Below are positions 15,846 through 23,876 of a DNA stretch of 64,000 nt, piece by piece (positions within the stretch are counted from its first letter, which is position 1; each line of letters starts with the position of its first letter). The position numbers were made by a program, and so were the translations under genes. Origin of the DNA: Eubacteriales bacterium (GTDB lineage Bacteria; Bacillota; Clostridia; Lachnospirales; Lachnospiraceae); the NCBI GenBank assembly GCA_030536575.1, contig JAUNPS010000006.1:1-64000 (forward strand), in the 5' to 3' direction. Below the pieces are notes generated by a model that ran no database searches, was not told the origin of the DNA, and saw only the letters and a program-made list of their open reading frames with translations.

Positions 15846-18193
15846 ACATCCGCCTCCTTTCCGATGCAGAGCAGGCATTCCTCCAAAACCCCCGCCTTCA
15901 GCGAAACCTTCTCCCTCTGATAGTTCCCCTGCACCAGTCTCGTATAATTATAATCCGTATTCACGATCAGCCGCTCCGCCGCCGGAAATTCGGGCGCTTC
16001 CACCACCAGATAATCCAGCGAAACATAGCCTTCCCGCGGCCCCTCGCCCAACACCTCAATCCGAAGCGTATGCGCTCCATTTTCCAATCCCGACTTCCGG
16101 AACAGGCACACCCGGTGCCGTTTCTCATACCCTCTGCTCATAATCGGAAACTCCGCTTCCTTCGGATACTGCGAAACCCTTTCCGCTTCTTTCTTCCCGT
16201 CCAGGAAAATGTCGCAGTCCCCGCAGATCACATCCGTAGGCCCATAAACCTCAATCCCGGTTCCCTCAAAAGAAAACGTACAGGAATCCCCCTTCTGCCG
16301 GCTCATCGTCTCTGTATCCTTCCATTCGCCGCTCACATCCTCTGCCCGATACCAGTTCCCTTCATACGAGATCCGCCCGTCCCGGTCATCCACGATCATT
16401 TCCGGCTGGGGCGCTTCTTCCAGCCGCAGGCTGTGCGTTCCATCCGACTTCACTAAAACCCAGGCCCCCGTCTCCGGATTCGAAACCATTGCCCGGCGGA
16501 TCCGGTGCTTCATACTGCGGAAGCTCTCCGGCTCATTCTTCGAACAGCTTCCGGTATTCCCGCCGATATGCCCTGCCGGATACCAGTCCCAAAGCCCGTC
16601 CCGTTCCCAGGAAAGCGTCTCCATGCCAGCCGCCGTCCGGTAAGCAATGCCCTTCTCCTGCACACCGCCCGGATCCAGCCCGATTCCGGCCTTCACCGTA
16701 TGCGGCATCCACACGTTCAGCTTCAAAATCTCATACGCCGTCCGGATCGTCCCATCCGGATACAGCGTCAGCGTAAATTCCACATCACAGGTCTTTCCAT
16801 AACTGCCACGCAGCCGAACCTCCGCTTCCGCCTCCCGTACCAGCACTTCCATACCCGTGCCAATCCAGTCTTCCAGCTTCAGCCCGGTCGCCTGTAAATA
16901 CGGCCCTCCTGCAAGCACCGGCGTTTCCCCGGCCAGCCCTTCCGTCAGCAGACAGGTTTCCGTTGAAAACCGATACGTAAACCGCCCGTTGGACACCTCG
17001 ACGCTTCCAAACCGCTCCGTCTTCCAAAACGGAAGCTTCGGCGCGTAAACCATCTTCAGATGATGGTACTCCGGCTTGGGCTGATGCGCCGCGTCCAGCA
17101 CGCCCCAGGAAAACTTTCCGTCCACCGCCGCCAGAACCGCGCCCCCAAGGCACCCTTCCGTCTTCTCCATCTTTTCCCAGTGCCGCTTCAGGCTTTCCCC
17201 CCAGAATTCCCGGATTCCGGGGTCACGCTCGATCTGCTCCAGATTCTGGTACGCAATGGGCGCGTAAATGTCATGCAGCACCGGCATTTCCAGATCCTGG
17301 GCCTGCCCGGTGGCATAACCGATCTCATTGTGTGCCCCCGGCGAATGGAAGATCACCATCTGGTCATAATGCTCGTCCATCGGCTGACGCCAGTCGATGT
17401 AGTGCACCGACCAGACGTCCATTGGCTCGTCTTCATCCGGAATGGTCATCGGCAGATGGAAATTCACCAGTCTGTCCGGGTCAACGGCTTTCACATAGCG
17501 GTACATTTCACGGAAATTGCTGCCCCAGACGCAGTCCTCGCCCAGGGACCACAGCAGGATACAGGGGTGATAGCCTTCCTCTTCCACCATCTTCCGGAAT
17601 GGGCCTAAATACTGCGCTTCCAGGTGTGCAGGGCTGTTCTGCGTCGCTTCTTTCGTGTCGCCCACGCCGGACAGGGGCGCGGTATTCTCCACCCAGAACC
17701 CCAGCTCATCGCAGAGAGACAAAAAAAGCGGGCCAAAGGGGCCGCCCACGCTCCGCAGATAATTCACATTCGCCGCTTTCAAAAGCTCCAGGTCTCTTCG
17801 CAGAACCGCTTCTTTTGTCCCAGGCTCCTCCTGATAGCAGATGCCCCGCAGCTTCACCGGCTCCCCGTTAAAGAATACGCGTTTTTTCTCCTTTCGGATC
17901 TGACAGAAACCGATGTTTCTTCCAAACTCCTCCCCGGAAATCCGAAGCCGATAGCAAACCGGATGTTCCGGACTCCACGCCATTGCCTTTCGAACGGAAA
18001 GGACTGCTTCCCGCTCTTCTTCCGGTTCTTTCGCCGGGGCCAGAAGCCCCTGGGCCAGAACCTGGCCCAGGGAATCTTCCACCGCAAGCGTCCGAACCTC
18101 TTTTTTCTGAGAAGCTTCCTCGTGCAAAAGCCGCACCCGAAGCTCCCACTCCCCCGTCCCTTCCCGGAACCGGGTTTTCACAAGAATGTTCAT
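15842..18193 (-). CDS. GH2-like pseudoenzyme (both catalytic Glu lost)
   Basis: A 783-aa paralogue of the next gene. It aligns clearly along the Ig-like domain, TIM barrel, small-chain domain and C-terminal jelly roll, but lacks the N-terminal sugar-binding domain. The acid/base motif NEAFGG reads EDCVWG, with Asp220 where the sister has Glu439. The nucleophile motif NDEY reads HDIY, with Ile309 where the sister has Glu514. The substrate-loop RTSHYPP reads RSVGGPF. The frame is intact, has GGAGGAG upstream and is coupled by ATGA overlaps on both sides, so it is expressed rather than decayed. It probably acts as a binding or assembly partner of the active GH2, or uses a different chemistry. 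This is inference. Confidence 0.8.
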   Translation of the reverse strand: MNILVKTRFREGTGEWELRVRLLHEEASQKKEVRTLAVEDSLGQVLAQGLLAPAKEPEEEREAVLSVRKAMAWSPEHPVCYRLRISGEEFGRNIGFCQIRKEKKRVFFNGEPVKLRGICYQEEPGTKEAVLRRDLELLKAANVNYLRSVGGPFGPLFLSLCDELGFWVENTAPLSGVGDTKEATQNSPAHLEAQYLGPFRKMVEEEGYHPCILLWSLGEDCVWGSNFREMYRYVKAVDPDRLVNFHLPMTIPDEDEPMDVWSVHYIDWRQPMDEHYDQMVIFHSPGAHNEIGYATGQAQDLEMPVLHDIYAPIAYQNLEQIERDPGIREFWGESLKRHWEKMEKTEGCLGGAVLAAVDGKFSWGVLDAAHQPKPEYHHLKMVYAPKLPFWKTERFGSVEVSNGRFTYRFSTETCLLTEGLAGETPVLAGGPYLQATGLKLEDWIGTGMEVLVREAEAEVRLRGSYGKTCDVEFTLTLYPDGTIRTAYEILKLNVWMPHTVKAGIGLDPGGVQEKGIAYRTAAGMETLSWERDGLWDWYPAGHIGGNTGSCSKNEPESFRSMKHRIRRAMVSNPETGAWVLVKSDGTHSLRLEEAPQPEMIVDDRDGRISYEGNWYRAEDVSGEWKDTETMSRQKGDSCTFSFEGTGIEVYGPTDVICGDCDIFLDGKKEAERVSQYPKEAEFPIMSRGYEKRHRVCLFRKSGLENGAHTLRIEVLGEGPREGYVSLDYLVVEAPEFPAAERLIVNTDYNYTRLVQGNYQREKVSLKAGVLEECLLCIGKEADV

Positions 18194-20226
18194 ATGCTCC
18201 TCCTTATCACCGCCGCGCCCAAAGGCTTAAGCGTTATCTGATCCGTAACCGTCCGTCCTGTCAGAAGCTCTGTGCCCTTTTCCCCGGAAATGGAAACCGC
18301 CTGCTCCGTCTCATTCAGATAAAAGACATAGGTTTCCTCCCCGGCTTTCCGCACCCGGCATTCCACCCCTTCAGGCATCGGCCGTCCGGCAATTCCCGCC
18401 TCTTTTAAGCATATCCGGTAAATCTTTTCCATCCCTTCCTGGGAAATGCGTGCGCCCACATACCAGGCCGTCCCCTGGCCTTCCTTCCGGCGCGTCACCA
18501 CCGGCGTCCCGGCATAAAAATCCTCCCCATAGGAAGCCAGCACCTCGGCATCCTGCACCTTCAGAATCTCCGCGAAATCCCGGATTTCAAACTCCGCTCC
18601 GTCCGCGAAGACCGCCCGGTTCCGATCCGACGGATACAGCGTATCGATCTCTTCACTGTAAAGCCCGAACAGCTCCGTCAGGGAATCCCCCGGAAAACCG
18701 CCCAGCCAGCACAGCGTATTTTCATCCACATAGCCGGTCAGATACGTGGCAATGAGCTGCCCGCCGCCCCGCACATAGTTTCTCAGGTTTTCAGCCGCTC
18801 CGGGCTTCAGCAGATACAGCATCGGCGCAACCACCACCGGATAACGGCTCAGATCGTCGCACATCGACACAATGTCCATCTCGATTCCCAGTTTCTGAAA
18901 ACTCTTATATTGCAGCAGACAGGTCTGCTCATACTGTTTTTTCTCCTTCGAAAGCCCGGCCATATCGAAAATCGCCCAGCGGTTGTCCCAGTCAAACAGC
19001 AGGGCCGCCTTCGCCTCCACGTTCGTGCCCGCCACTTCCCGCAGCTTTTCAAGCTCTTCGCCCATCTGCGTCACTTCCTGAAAAATCCGGGTATCGTCCC
19101 GCCCCAGATGATCCACCACCGCGCCATGATACTGCTCAAAGGAGCCGCGCCCTTTGCGCCACTGGAAATACTGCACCGTATCGCTTCCGCAGGAAACCGC
19201 CTGAATCCCGGCCAGGCTGTGGATTCCCGGCCGTTTCAGCTTATTAAAGGGATGCCAGTTCACCAGCCCCGGCGCGCTCTCCATCAGCATGAAAGGCTTC
19301 CCGCCCGTCAGCGACCGCATCAGCGCATGGTCAAAGGCATTTTCCGCGAAGGTATCCCACAGGCTTTCGTAGTCGTTCTGGAACCTGGGATAGCTGTCCC
19401 AGGAAATCACATCCAGCTCTTTCGCCATCTGGCGGTAATCCAGCATGCCGTACATCTTCATGAAATTCGTCGTCACCGGGATATCGGGCGTCAGTTCCTT
19501 CAAAATGTTGATTTCGAATTTCATGTAATCGGTCATATTCCAGGAGTTAAAGCGCCTCCATTCCAGGTTCAGCCCGCCGATACTCCCCTCTCCGTTGGAA
19601 AAGGGCGGTTCGATCTGGTCAAAACTGGTAAACCGGTGGCTCCAGAAGGTCGTCCACCAGGCATGGTTTAACTTCTCGATATCATTGTCGAATTTCGCTC
19701 TCAGGTAATTCCGGAACCGCTCCTGGCATGCCGGGCAATAGCACTCCCCGCCAAGCTCATTGGAAATGTGCCACAAGATCAGCCCCGGATGCTTTCCAAA
19801 CCGCTTTGCCAGCTTCCGGTCGATAATCTCCACCCGCCGTCTGAAATTCTCCGAACTCATACAGTGGTTGTGCCGCAGGCCATGACGGTTTCGCACCCCG
19901 TCCCGGTTCACCCGCATGGCATCCGGATACTTCTCATCCAGCCAGGCAGGCCGCGCCCCGGTCGGCGTCGCCAGAACCGTATAAATCCCGTTTTCATAGA
20001 GCCTGTCCATGATCTGTTCCAGCCAGTCAAAGTGAAATTCATCCTCCTGTGGTTCATATACCGCCCAGGAAAAGACGCCCAGCGTCACGGTATTAATGTG
20101 GGCTTTTTTCATCAGCCGGATATCCTCCTTAAGGATATCCGGGCGGTCGAGCCACTGTTCCGGGTTATAGTCCCCGCCGTGCAGCAGCGCTCCGACCTTC
20201 GGGAATAACTGTGTTCTCTCTGTCAT
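18190..20226 (-). CDS. GH42 beta-galactosidase
   Basis: Intracellular retaining beta-galactosidase. The 678-aa product begins with the family hallmark GALLHGGDYNPEQWL and has TNTVTLGVFSWA..EP. The acid/base Glu is in LWHISNELGGECYCPACQ near residue 156; the Cys cluster matches the metal-binding site of many GH42 enzymes. The nucleophile Glu is in FMLMESAPGLVNW near residue 316. The trimerisation domain (about 400-600) and the small beta domain follow. The ATG at 20226 overlaps the upstream stop as ATGA with GGAGG seven bases before it, so I prefer it to the ATG at 20232. Confidence 0.93.
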   Translation of the reverse strand: MTERTQLFPKVGALLHGGDYNPEQWLDRPDILKEDIRLMKKAHINTVTLGVFSWAVYEPQEDEFHFDWLEQIMDRLYENGIYTVLATPTGARPAWLDEKYPDAMRVNRDGVRNRHGLRHNHCMSSENFRRRVEIIDRKLAKRFGKHPGLILWHISNELGGECYCPACQERFRNYLRAKFDNDIEKLNHAWWTTFWSHRFTSFDQIEPPFSNGEGSIGGLNLEWRRFNSWNMTDYMKFEINILKELTPDIPVTTNFMKMYGMLDYRQMAKELDVISWDSYPRFQNDYESLWDTFAENAFDHALMRSLTGGKPFMLMESAPGLVNWHPFNKLKRPGIHSLAGIQAVSCGSDTVQYFQWRKGRGSFEQYHGAVVDHLGRDDTRIFQEVTQMGEELEKLREVAGTNVEAKAALLFDWDNRWAIFDMAGLSKEKKQYEQTCLLQYKSFQKLGIEMDIVSMCDDLSRYPVVVAPMLYLLKPGAAENLRNYVRGGGQLIATYLTGYVDENTLCWLGGFPGDSLTELFGLYSEEIDTLYPSDRNRAVFADGAEFEIRDFAEILKVQDAEVLASYGEDFYAGTPVVTRRKEGQGTAWYVGARISQEGMEKIYRICLKEAGIAGRPMPEGVECRVRKAGEETYVFYLNETEQAVSISGEKGTELLTGRTVTDQITLKPLGAAVIRRSI

Positions 20227-22832
20227 TTCCATACCTCCAAAACCGGCTGCTTCGTCATACCGGACGCCGGGATCTGCAGATGGGTGGACGCGCCGTCCTT
20301 GCGCTCCCAGATCAGCGTAGTCGTCACTTCGATATGCAGGTCATTTCTGCCGTCTTTCAGGAAACGGGTGATTTCCGTTCTGCCTGGGAATGTGCCAAGC
20401 AGGGCGGCCTCCTCGCCGTTAATCCAGATTTTCGCCACATCGGAAACCTCCGGCAGTTTCAGGCTGTAGGACGCGCCCGCTTCCATTTCCAGCGTAAAGC
20501 TCCCTTCATAGGCGTATGTACCCACAAATTTCGGGTCATAGCCCGGCCCGTTCAGGTTCGGAAGGGGTTCCTTCGCAGAAAAATTCTGATACGAAAGAAA
20601 TTCTTCCGTTCCCCAGGGTTTCCGCGCCACTTTCCAGTCCGTTTCCACCGGAATCTCTTTTGCAAGCTTTCCTGCCATCGGAAGCGCAGCAAGATCCTCC
20701 GGCATTTCTCCCGCGAAGATCAGCACCGAATTTCCCGGCATGATCGAAATTTCTGCTCCTTCTTCGGATACCGGCAGTCTCCACGCCCGGTTCTCCCAGG
20801 CATCGTAAACCACCAGTTCCTTTGAATCCCCGATACGCAGCTTTGTCTCGATCTGCCGTGAAACATTTTCATTAAACAGCATGCACACCAGACCGTCCGT
20901 CTGCCGCGTACAATATACCCGCAGACCAGGGTCATGCTCCGCAAATCTTACAGGAGCATCCCCAAGAGCCGCCACCGCACCCGGAAGCTTGCGCAGGGAA
21001 ACCGTCCGCACCGCATCTAAGAAACGCTCCGGCAGTTCCCCGCCCTCGGAGCATCCTTCAAGCAGATGTTCCGACACTTTCGCATTGCTGGCCACATACA
21101 CCGGAAGCCCGCTTTCCGCCGCGTCCGCTAAAAATTCCGCCGTCTTCTTTGGCAGATACCGGCATCCCGGAATCACCACGCAGGGGTATTCCTTTCCGCA
21201 GACCGCAAGTTTTCCTTCTTTCACCTGTGCCCTTCCGTCCGCAAACACATCGCACGGAATCACGTCACAGTCAAGCTGGGCCTCCATCAGCGCCCGCACC
21301 GGCTTCTGGAACAGCATCGCCTCCGGGTCGTTCCACTCCATGTCCCCATGGTACAGCACCGCAGCCTGGGCCTGATGCTCTCCTACCGCCAAAATCGAAG
21401 CCACCCGGTTCATATATTTCATCAGCTTCGTAAAGCCCTCGAACTGCGGGTTATGCCCTCCCGCGTAGAAATGCGGCGGGCAGTCCGGGTCGGGATAGCG
21501 CATGGAAAAGGCGTGGGGCGTAAATTCATTAATTCCGCGCACCAGCATATGGTCAGTCAGCCACCGCATCAGCGGAAGGCCCTCCGCCCATCCATAGTTT
21601 CCGAACACCTCACACAGGGCCCGGTTCTTCTTTTTCGGATCGATGTGGGCCGCCGAGCTTCCCATCTTCGCCAATCCGAAATGGAAGAATTCCCCGTCCT
21701 TATCCCCGGCAATCCACTGATGGTAGGTTTCCGTAAAGCCGGGCACGATCTGATGATGCACCACATCCACCCCGGCCATGTGCTGGCCTTCCATCTCCCG
21801 GAAATAGTGGCCGATGCCGCACCCCAGCTTGTTATGGCTGTTGTCGTCCTCCAGCACGTGGCCGATGTATTCCACCTGATGGGCGGCGCACCAGGCCCCA
21901 AGCTGCCCGGAAAAGCATTTGCGCACCAGCTTCGTCATTTCATCCATATAGGTATAGCGGATCGCGTCCGTCTTTTCGCCGCGCTCATACCAGAGTGCGA
22001 TCAGGTTCGCCAAAAATTCGCCGCCCCACGTTTCCGTCAGCGCTTCCCGCAGTTCTTCGCTCCACGGAAGCTTCGTGTCTTTCTGCCCTACCGCGCAGTC
22101 GAAGGGGTAGCCCGGAACGTTGCCAAGCTCCGGCTCGTCCGAGAAGAACCCGGCAAATTCTTTTCCGAAATATTCAGAATAATGTTCGTAATGCTTCTCA
22201 TAGACCTCGGAAATCAGGACCTGCACCGACTTGCTGTCGATCAGGTTCACATAGCCCGGCCTTCCGCCCCCCTGCTGGGTCAAAAACAGGATAAACAGCC
22301 GGTAAGCCCCTTCCGGCAGGTCAAAATAGACGAACCCGTCCTGATAATTTTCCGTCAGGTCGATGATCCCTTCTCCAGAAACCGCCAGCGTCTCCCCGTC
22401 CGGCTTCGGGCAGGCTAAAATACCCAGCAGTTTTCCGTCTGCGCCAAGGAAATTCTCGACCAGAACCGCATTGCAGCGGCAGGGGCCGTAAATGTCCATA
22501 TGGCGCTCCGCCAGATAGGTCTTCGCCAGTTCCGGGTACTTCGTTTCCAGCGCGCTGTTGCAGTGTCCGGTGGGAAATTTATCGTCGTCCAGCACCCAGA
22601 CCCGCATGTCCCGTTTCCGCGCTTCCGCCAGAATGTAGTCCAGGTTCTTCCACCAGAGCGGGCCCGCGAACTCCGGATGGGGCCTGGATTCCAGGCACAC
22701 CTCCGAGATGCCACACTCCTGGATCTTGTCCAGCTCCTGGCCGATCAATGCGTTGTCTTCCCCACGCATCCACAGAAAGGGCAGGATGTGGCTGGTTGTC
22801 TTTCCCTGAAATGCCTCGTCAAATGTCTTCAC
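20223..22832 (-). CDS. GH106-like glycoside hydrolase (putative alpha-L-rhamnosidase)
   Basis: An 869-aa protein with no signal peptide. The N-terminus (LPFLWMRGEDNALIGQEL, LESRPHPEFAGPLWW, WVLDDDKFPTGHCN) matches the barrel of GH106-type and related uncharacterised glycosidases. Acidic stretches follow (FFSDEPELGNVPGYPF; YIGHVLEDDNSHNKLG). A flavodoxin-like central part (KEYPCVVIPGCRYLPKKTAEFL) and a C-terminal GH2-type jelly roll (FTLEMEAGASYSLKLPE, KIWINGEE) complete it. It starts at a GTG overlapping the upstream stop (GTGA) behind GAGGAGG. A neighbouring GH78 rhamnosidase supports a role in rhamnose release. The family assignment is from memory and moderately certain. Confidence 0.65.
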   Translation of the reverse strand: MKTFDEAFQGKTTSHILPFLWMRGEDNALIGQELDKIQECGISEVCLESRPHPEFAGPLWWKNLDYILAEARKRDMRVWVLDDDKFPTGHCNSALETKYPELAKTYLAERHMDIYGPCRCNAVLVENFLGADGKLLGILACPKPDGETLAVSGEGIIDLTENYQDGFVYFDLPEGAYRLFILFLTQQGGGRPGYVNLIDSKSVQVLISEVYEKHYEHYSEYFGKEFAGFFSDEPELGNVPGYPFDCAVGQKDTKLPWSEELREALTETWGGEFLANLIALWYERGEKTDAIRYTYMDEMTKLVRKCFSGQLGAWCAAHQVEYIGHVLEDDNSHNKLGCGIGHYFREMEGQHMAGVDVVHHQIVPGFTETYHQWIAGDKDGEFFHFGLAKMGSSAAHIDPKKKNRALCEVFGNYGWAEGLPLMRWLTDHMLVRGINEFTPHAFSMRYPDPDCPPHFYAGGHNPQFEGFTKLMKYMNRVASILAVGEHQAQAAVLYHGDMEWNDPEAMLFQKPVRALMEAQLDCDVIPCDVFADGRAQVKEGKLAVCGKEYPCVVIPGCRYLPKKTAEFLADAAESGLPVYVASNAKVSEHLLEGCSEGGELPERFLDAVRTVSLRKLPGAVAALGDAPVRFAEHDPGLRVYCTRQTDGLVCMLFNENVSRQIETKLRIGDSKELVVYDAWENRAWRLPVSEEGAEISIMPGNSVLIFAGEMPEDLAALPMAGKLAKEIPVETDWKVARKPWGTEEFLSYQNFSAKEPLPNLNGPGYDPKFVGTYAYEGSFTLEMEAGASYSLKLPEVSDVAKIWINGEEAALLGTFPGRTEITRFLKDGRNDLHIEVTTTLIWERKDGASTHLQIPASGMTKQPVLEVWK

Positions 22833-23857
22833 GTCGTCTCCTCCTCAAAGGGTTTGCTGGCAGCCACACAGATGGAGCGGAATTCCCCGCCGTTCTTCGT
22901 GGGGTCGCCCTCCCGCCATGGACTTGTGCCGCAGTAAAAATGATACAATGTCCCATTTTCATAAAAGATCGAAGCCTTATGGGCGTGCACGCAGTCCGGC
23001 TCGCCCTCTTTCCCGTATCCCAGGATCGGGTTTTCCACCTTTTCCCAGTGGAGCAGGTCGTCGGACAATGCCAGCCCTTCCTGCGCGTGACCTGGGCCTA
23101 AACCGAAATAGAAATTCAGCCATTTTTCGCCGTCGTGGACGATATAGGGGTCTGAAACGAACCGTTCGTCCCAGCTTTCCCGGTTCACGCGCAGGACCGG
23201 ATTTTCCTTGCAGCGCTCCCAGTGCAGCAGATCCTTCGAAACCGCCGCCCCGGTCTGCTCCGTCCAGCGCGCTTCCCGGTTCTTCGCATTGTAAAACAAA
23301 TACCACAAATCCTGATGCCGGATGATGCAGGCTTTATAAAGCCCGCCGGCCTCCCAGTCTTCCCCGTCCCGCCAGGAAAACACCGGTTTTTCCAGCCTGT
23401 GCCAGTCAAGCAGATCCTCGTCCTCGCACCAGGCCAGGGAAATCTCCGCCGGGCCTGCCTCGTAGCCCTGCATCGGGTACGAATGGTAAACCATCCAGTA
23501 TTTCCCATCCACCTTTCGCAGCCGCGGAACCGCCCGGAAATCGTCGTCTTCCTTAATGATCCAGGTGCCTGCCGCGCCGACGCCATCCCAGCGCCCGCTC
23601 TCCAGGTCTCTTTTTAACACCACGCCCTTGTGCTTCCAGTGCAGCAGATCCTCGCTGACCGCAAGGGCCGTCTGGTATCCCTTCCCGTCAAATCCGGTGT
23701 AAAGCATGTGATACTGTCCGCCATGGACGAACACAAACGGGATGTCCACGGCTTTTTCGTCAAAGGCGCCCGGAATTCCGGAGCCTGTCAGCACCGGTTT
23801 TCCGTATTTATAAGGCGTCAGATAGTCGGCAATCTGCCTGTCATTGTTCGCAATCAT
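22829..23857 (-). CDS. Five-bladed beta-propeller glycosidase (GH43/GH32-like clan)
   Basis: A 342-aa protein with no signal peptide. Repeated blade units ending in S.DLLHW are seen three times (LAVSEDLLHWKHKG, AAVSKDLLHWERCK, LALSDDLLHWEKVE), with a degenerate fourth (CEDEDLLDWHRLE). The acidic residues expected of a propeller active site include FDEKAVDIPFVFVHGGQYHMLYTG, RWDGVGAAG and RFVSDPYIVHDGEKW. The pattern is that of GH43, GH32 or GH130-type enzymes; which one cannot be decided by eye. It starts with ATG behind AGGAGGAG, 19 nt after the GH78 stop, and overlaps the next gene by 4 nt. Confidence 0.7.
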   Translation of the reverse strand: MIANNDRQIADYLTPYKYGKPVLTGSGIPGAFDEKAVDIPFVFVHGGQYHMLYTGFDGKGYQTALAVSEDLLHWKHKGVVLKRDLESGRWDGVGAAGTWIIKEDDDFRAVPRLRKVDGKYWMVYHSYPMQGYEAGPAEISLAWCEDEDLLDWHRLEKPVFSWRDGEDWEAGGLYKACIIRHQDLWYLFYNAKNREARWTEQTGAAVSKDLLHWERCKENPVLRVNRESWDERFVSDPYIVHDGEKWLNFYFGLGPGHAQEGLALSDDLLHWEKVENPILGYGKEGEPDCVHAHKASIFYENGTLYHFYCGTSPWREGDPTKNGGEFRSICVAASKPFEEETT

Positions 23858-23876
23858 ATGCCTCTCCTCCTACTTG

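Noticed and set aside
14328-15920. A 530-codon open frame on the + strand opposite the GH2 gene
   Set aside because: It lies wholly antisense to a conserved glycoside hydrolase, has no ribosome binding site and reads as a His/Pro/Arg-rich low-complexity protein, which is typical of a shadow frame in GC-rich codons.
15842-18193. Calling the shorter GH2 gene a pseudogene
   Set aside because: The reading frame is intact over 783 codons with a strong ribosome binding site and ATGA coupling on both sides. Only the catalytic residues and one domain are lost, so pseudoenzyme is the better term.
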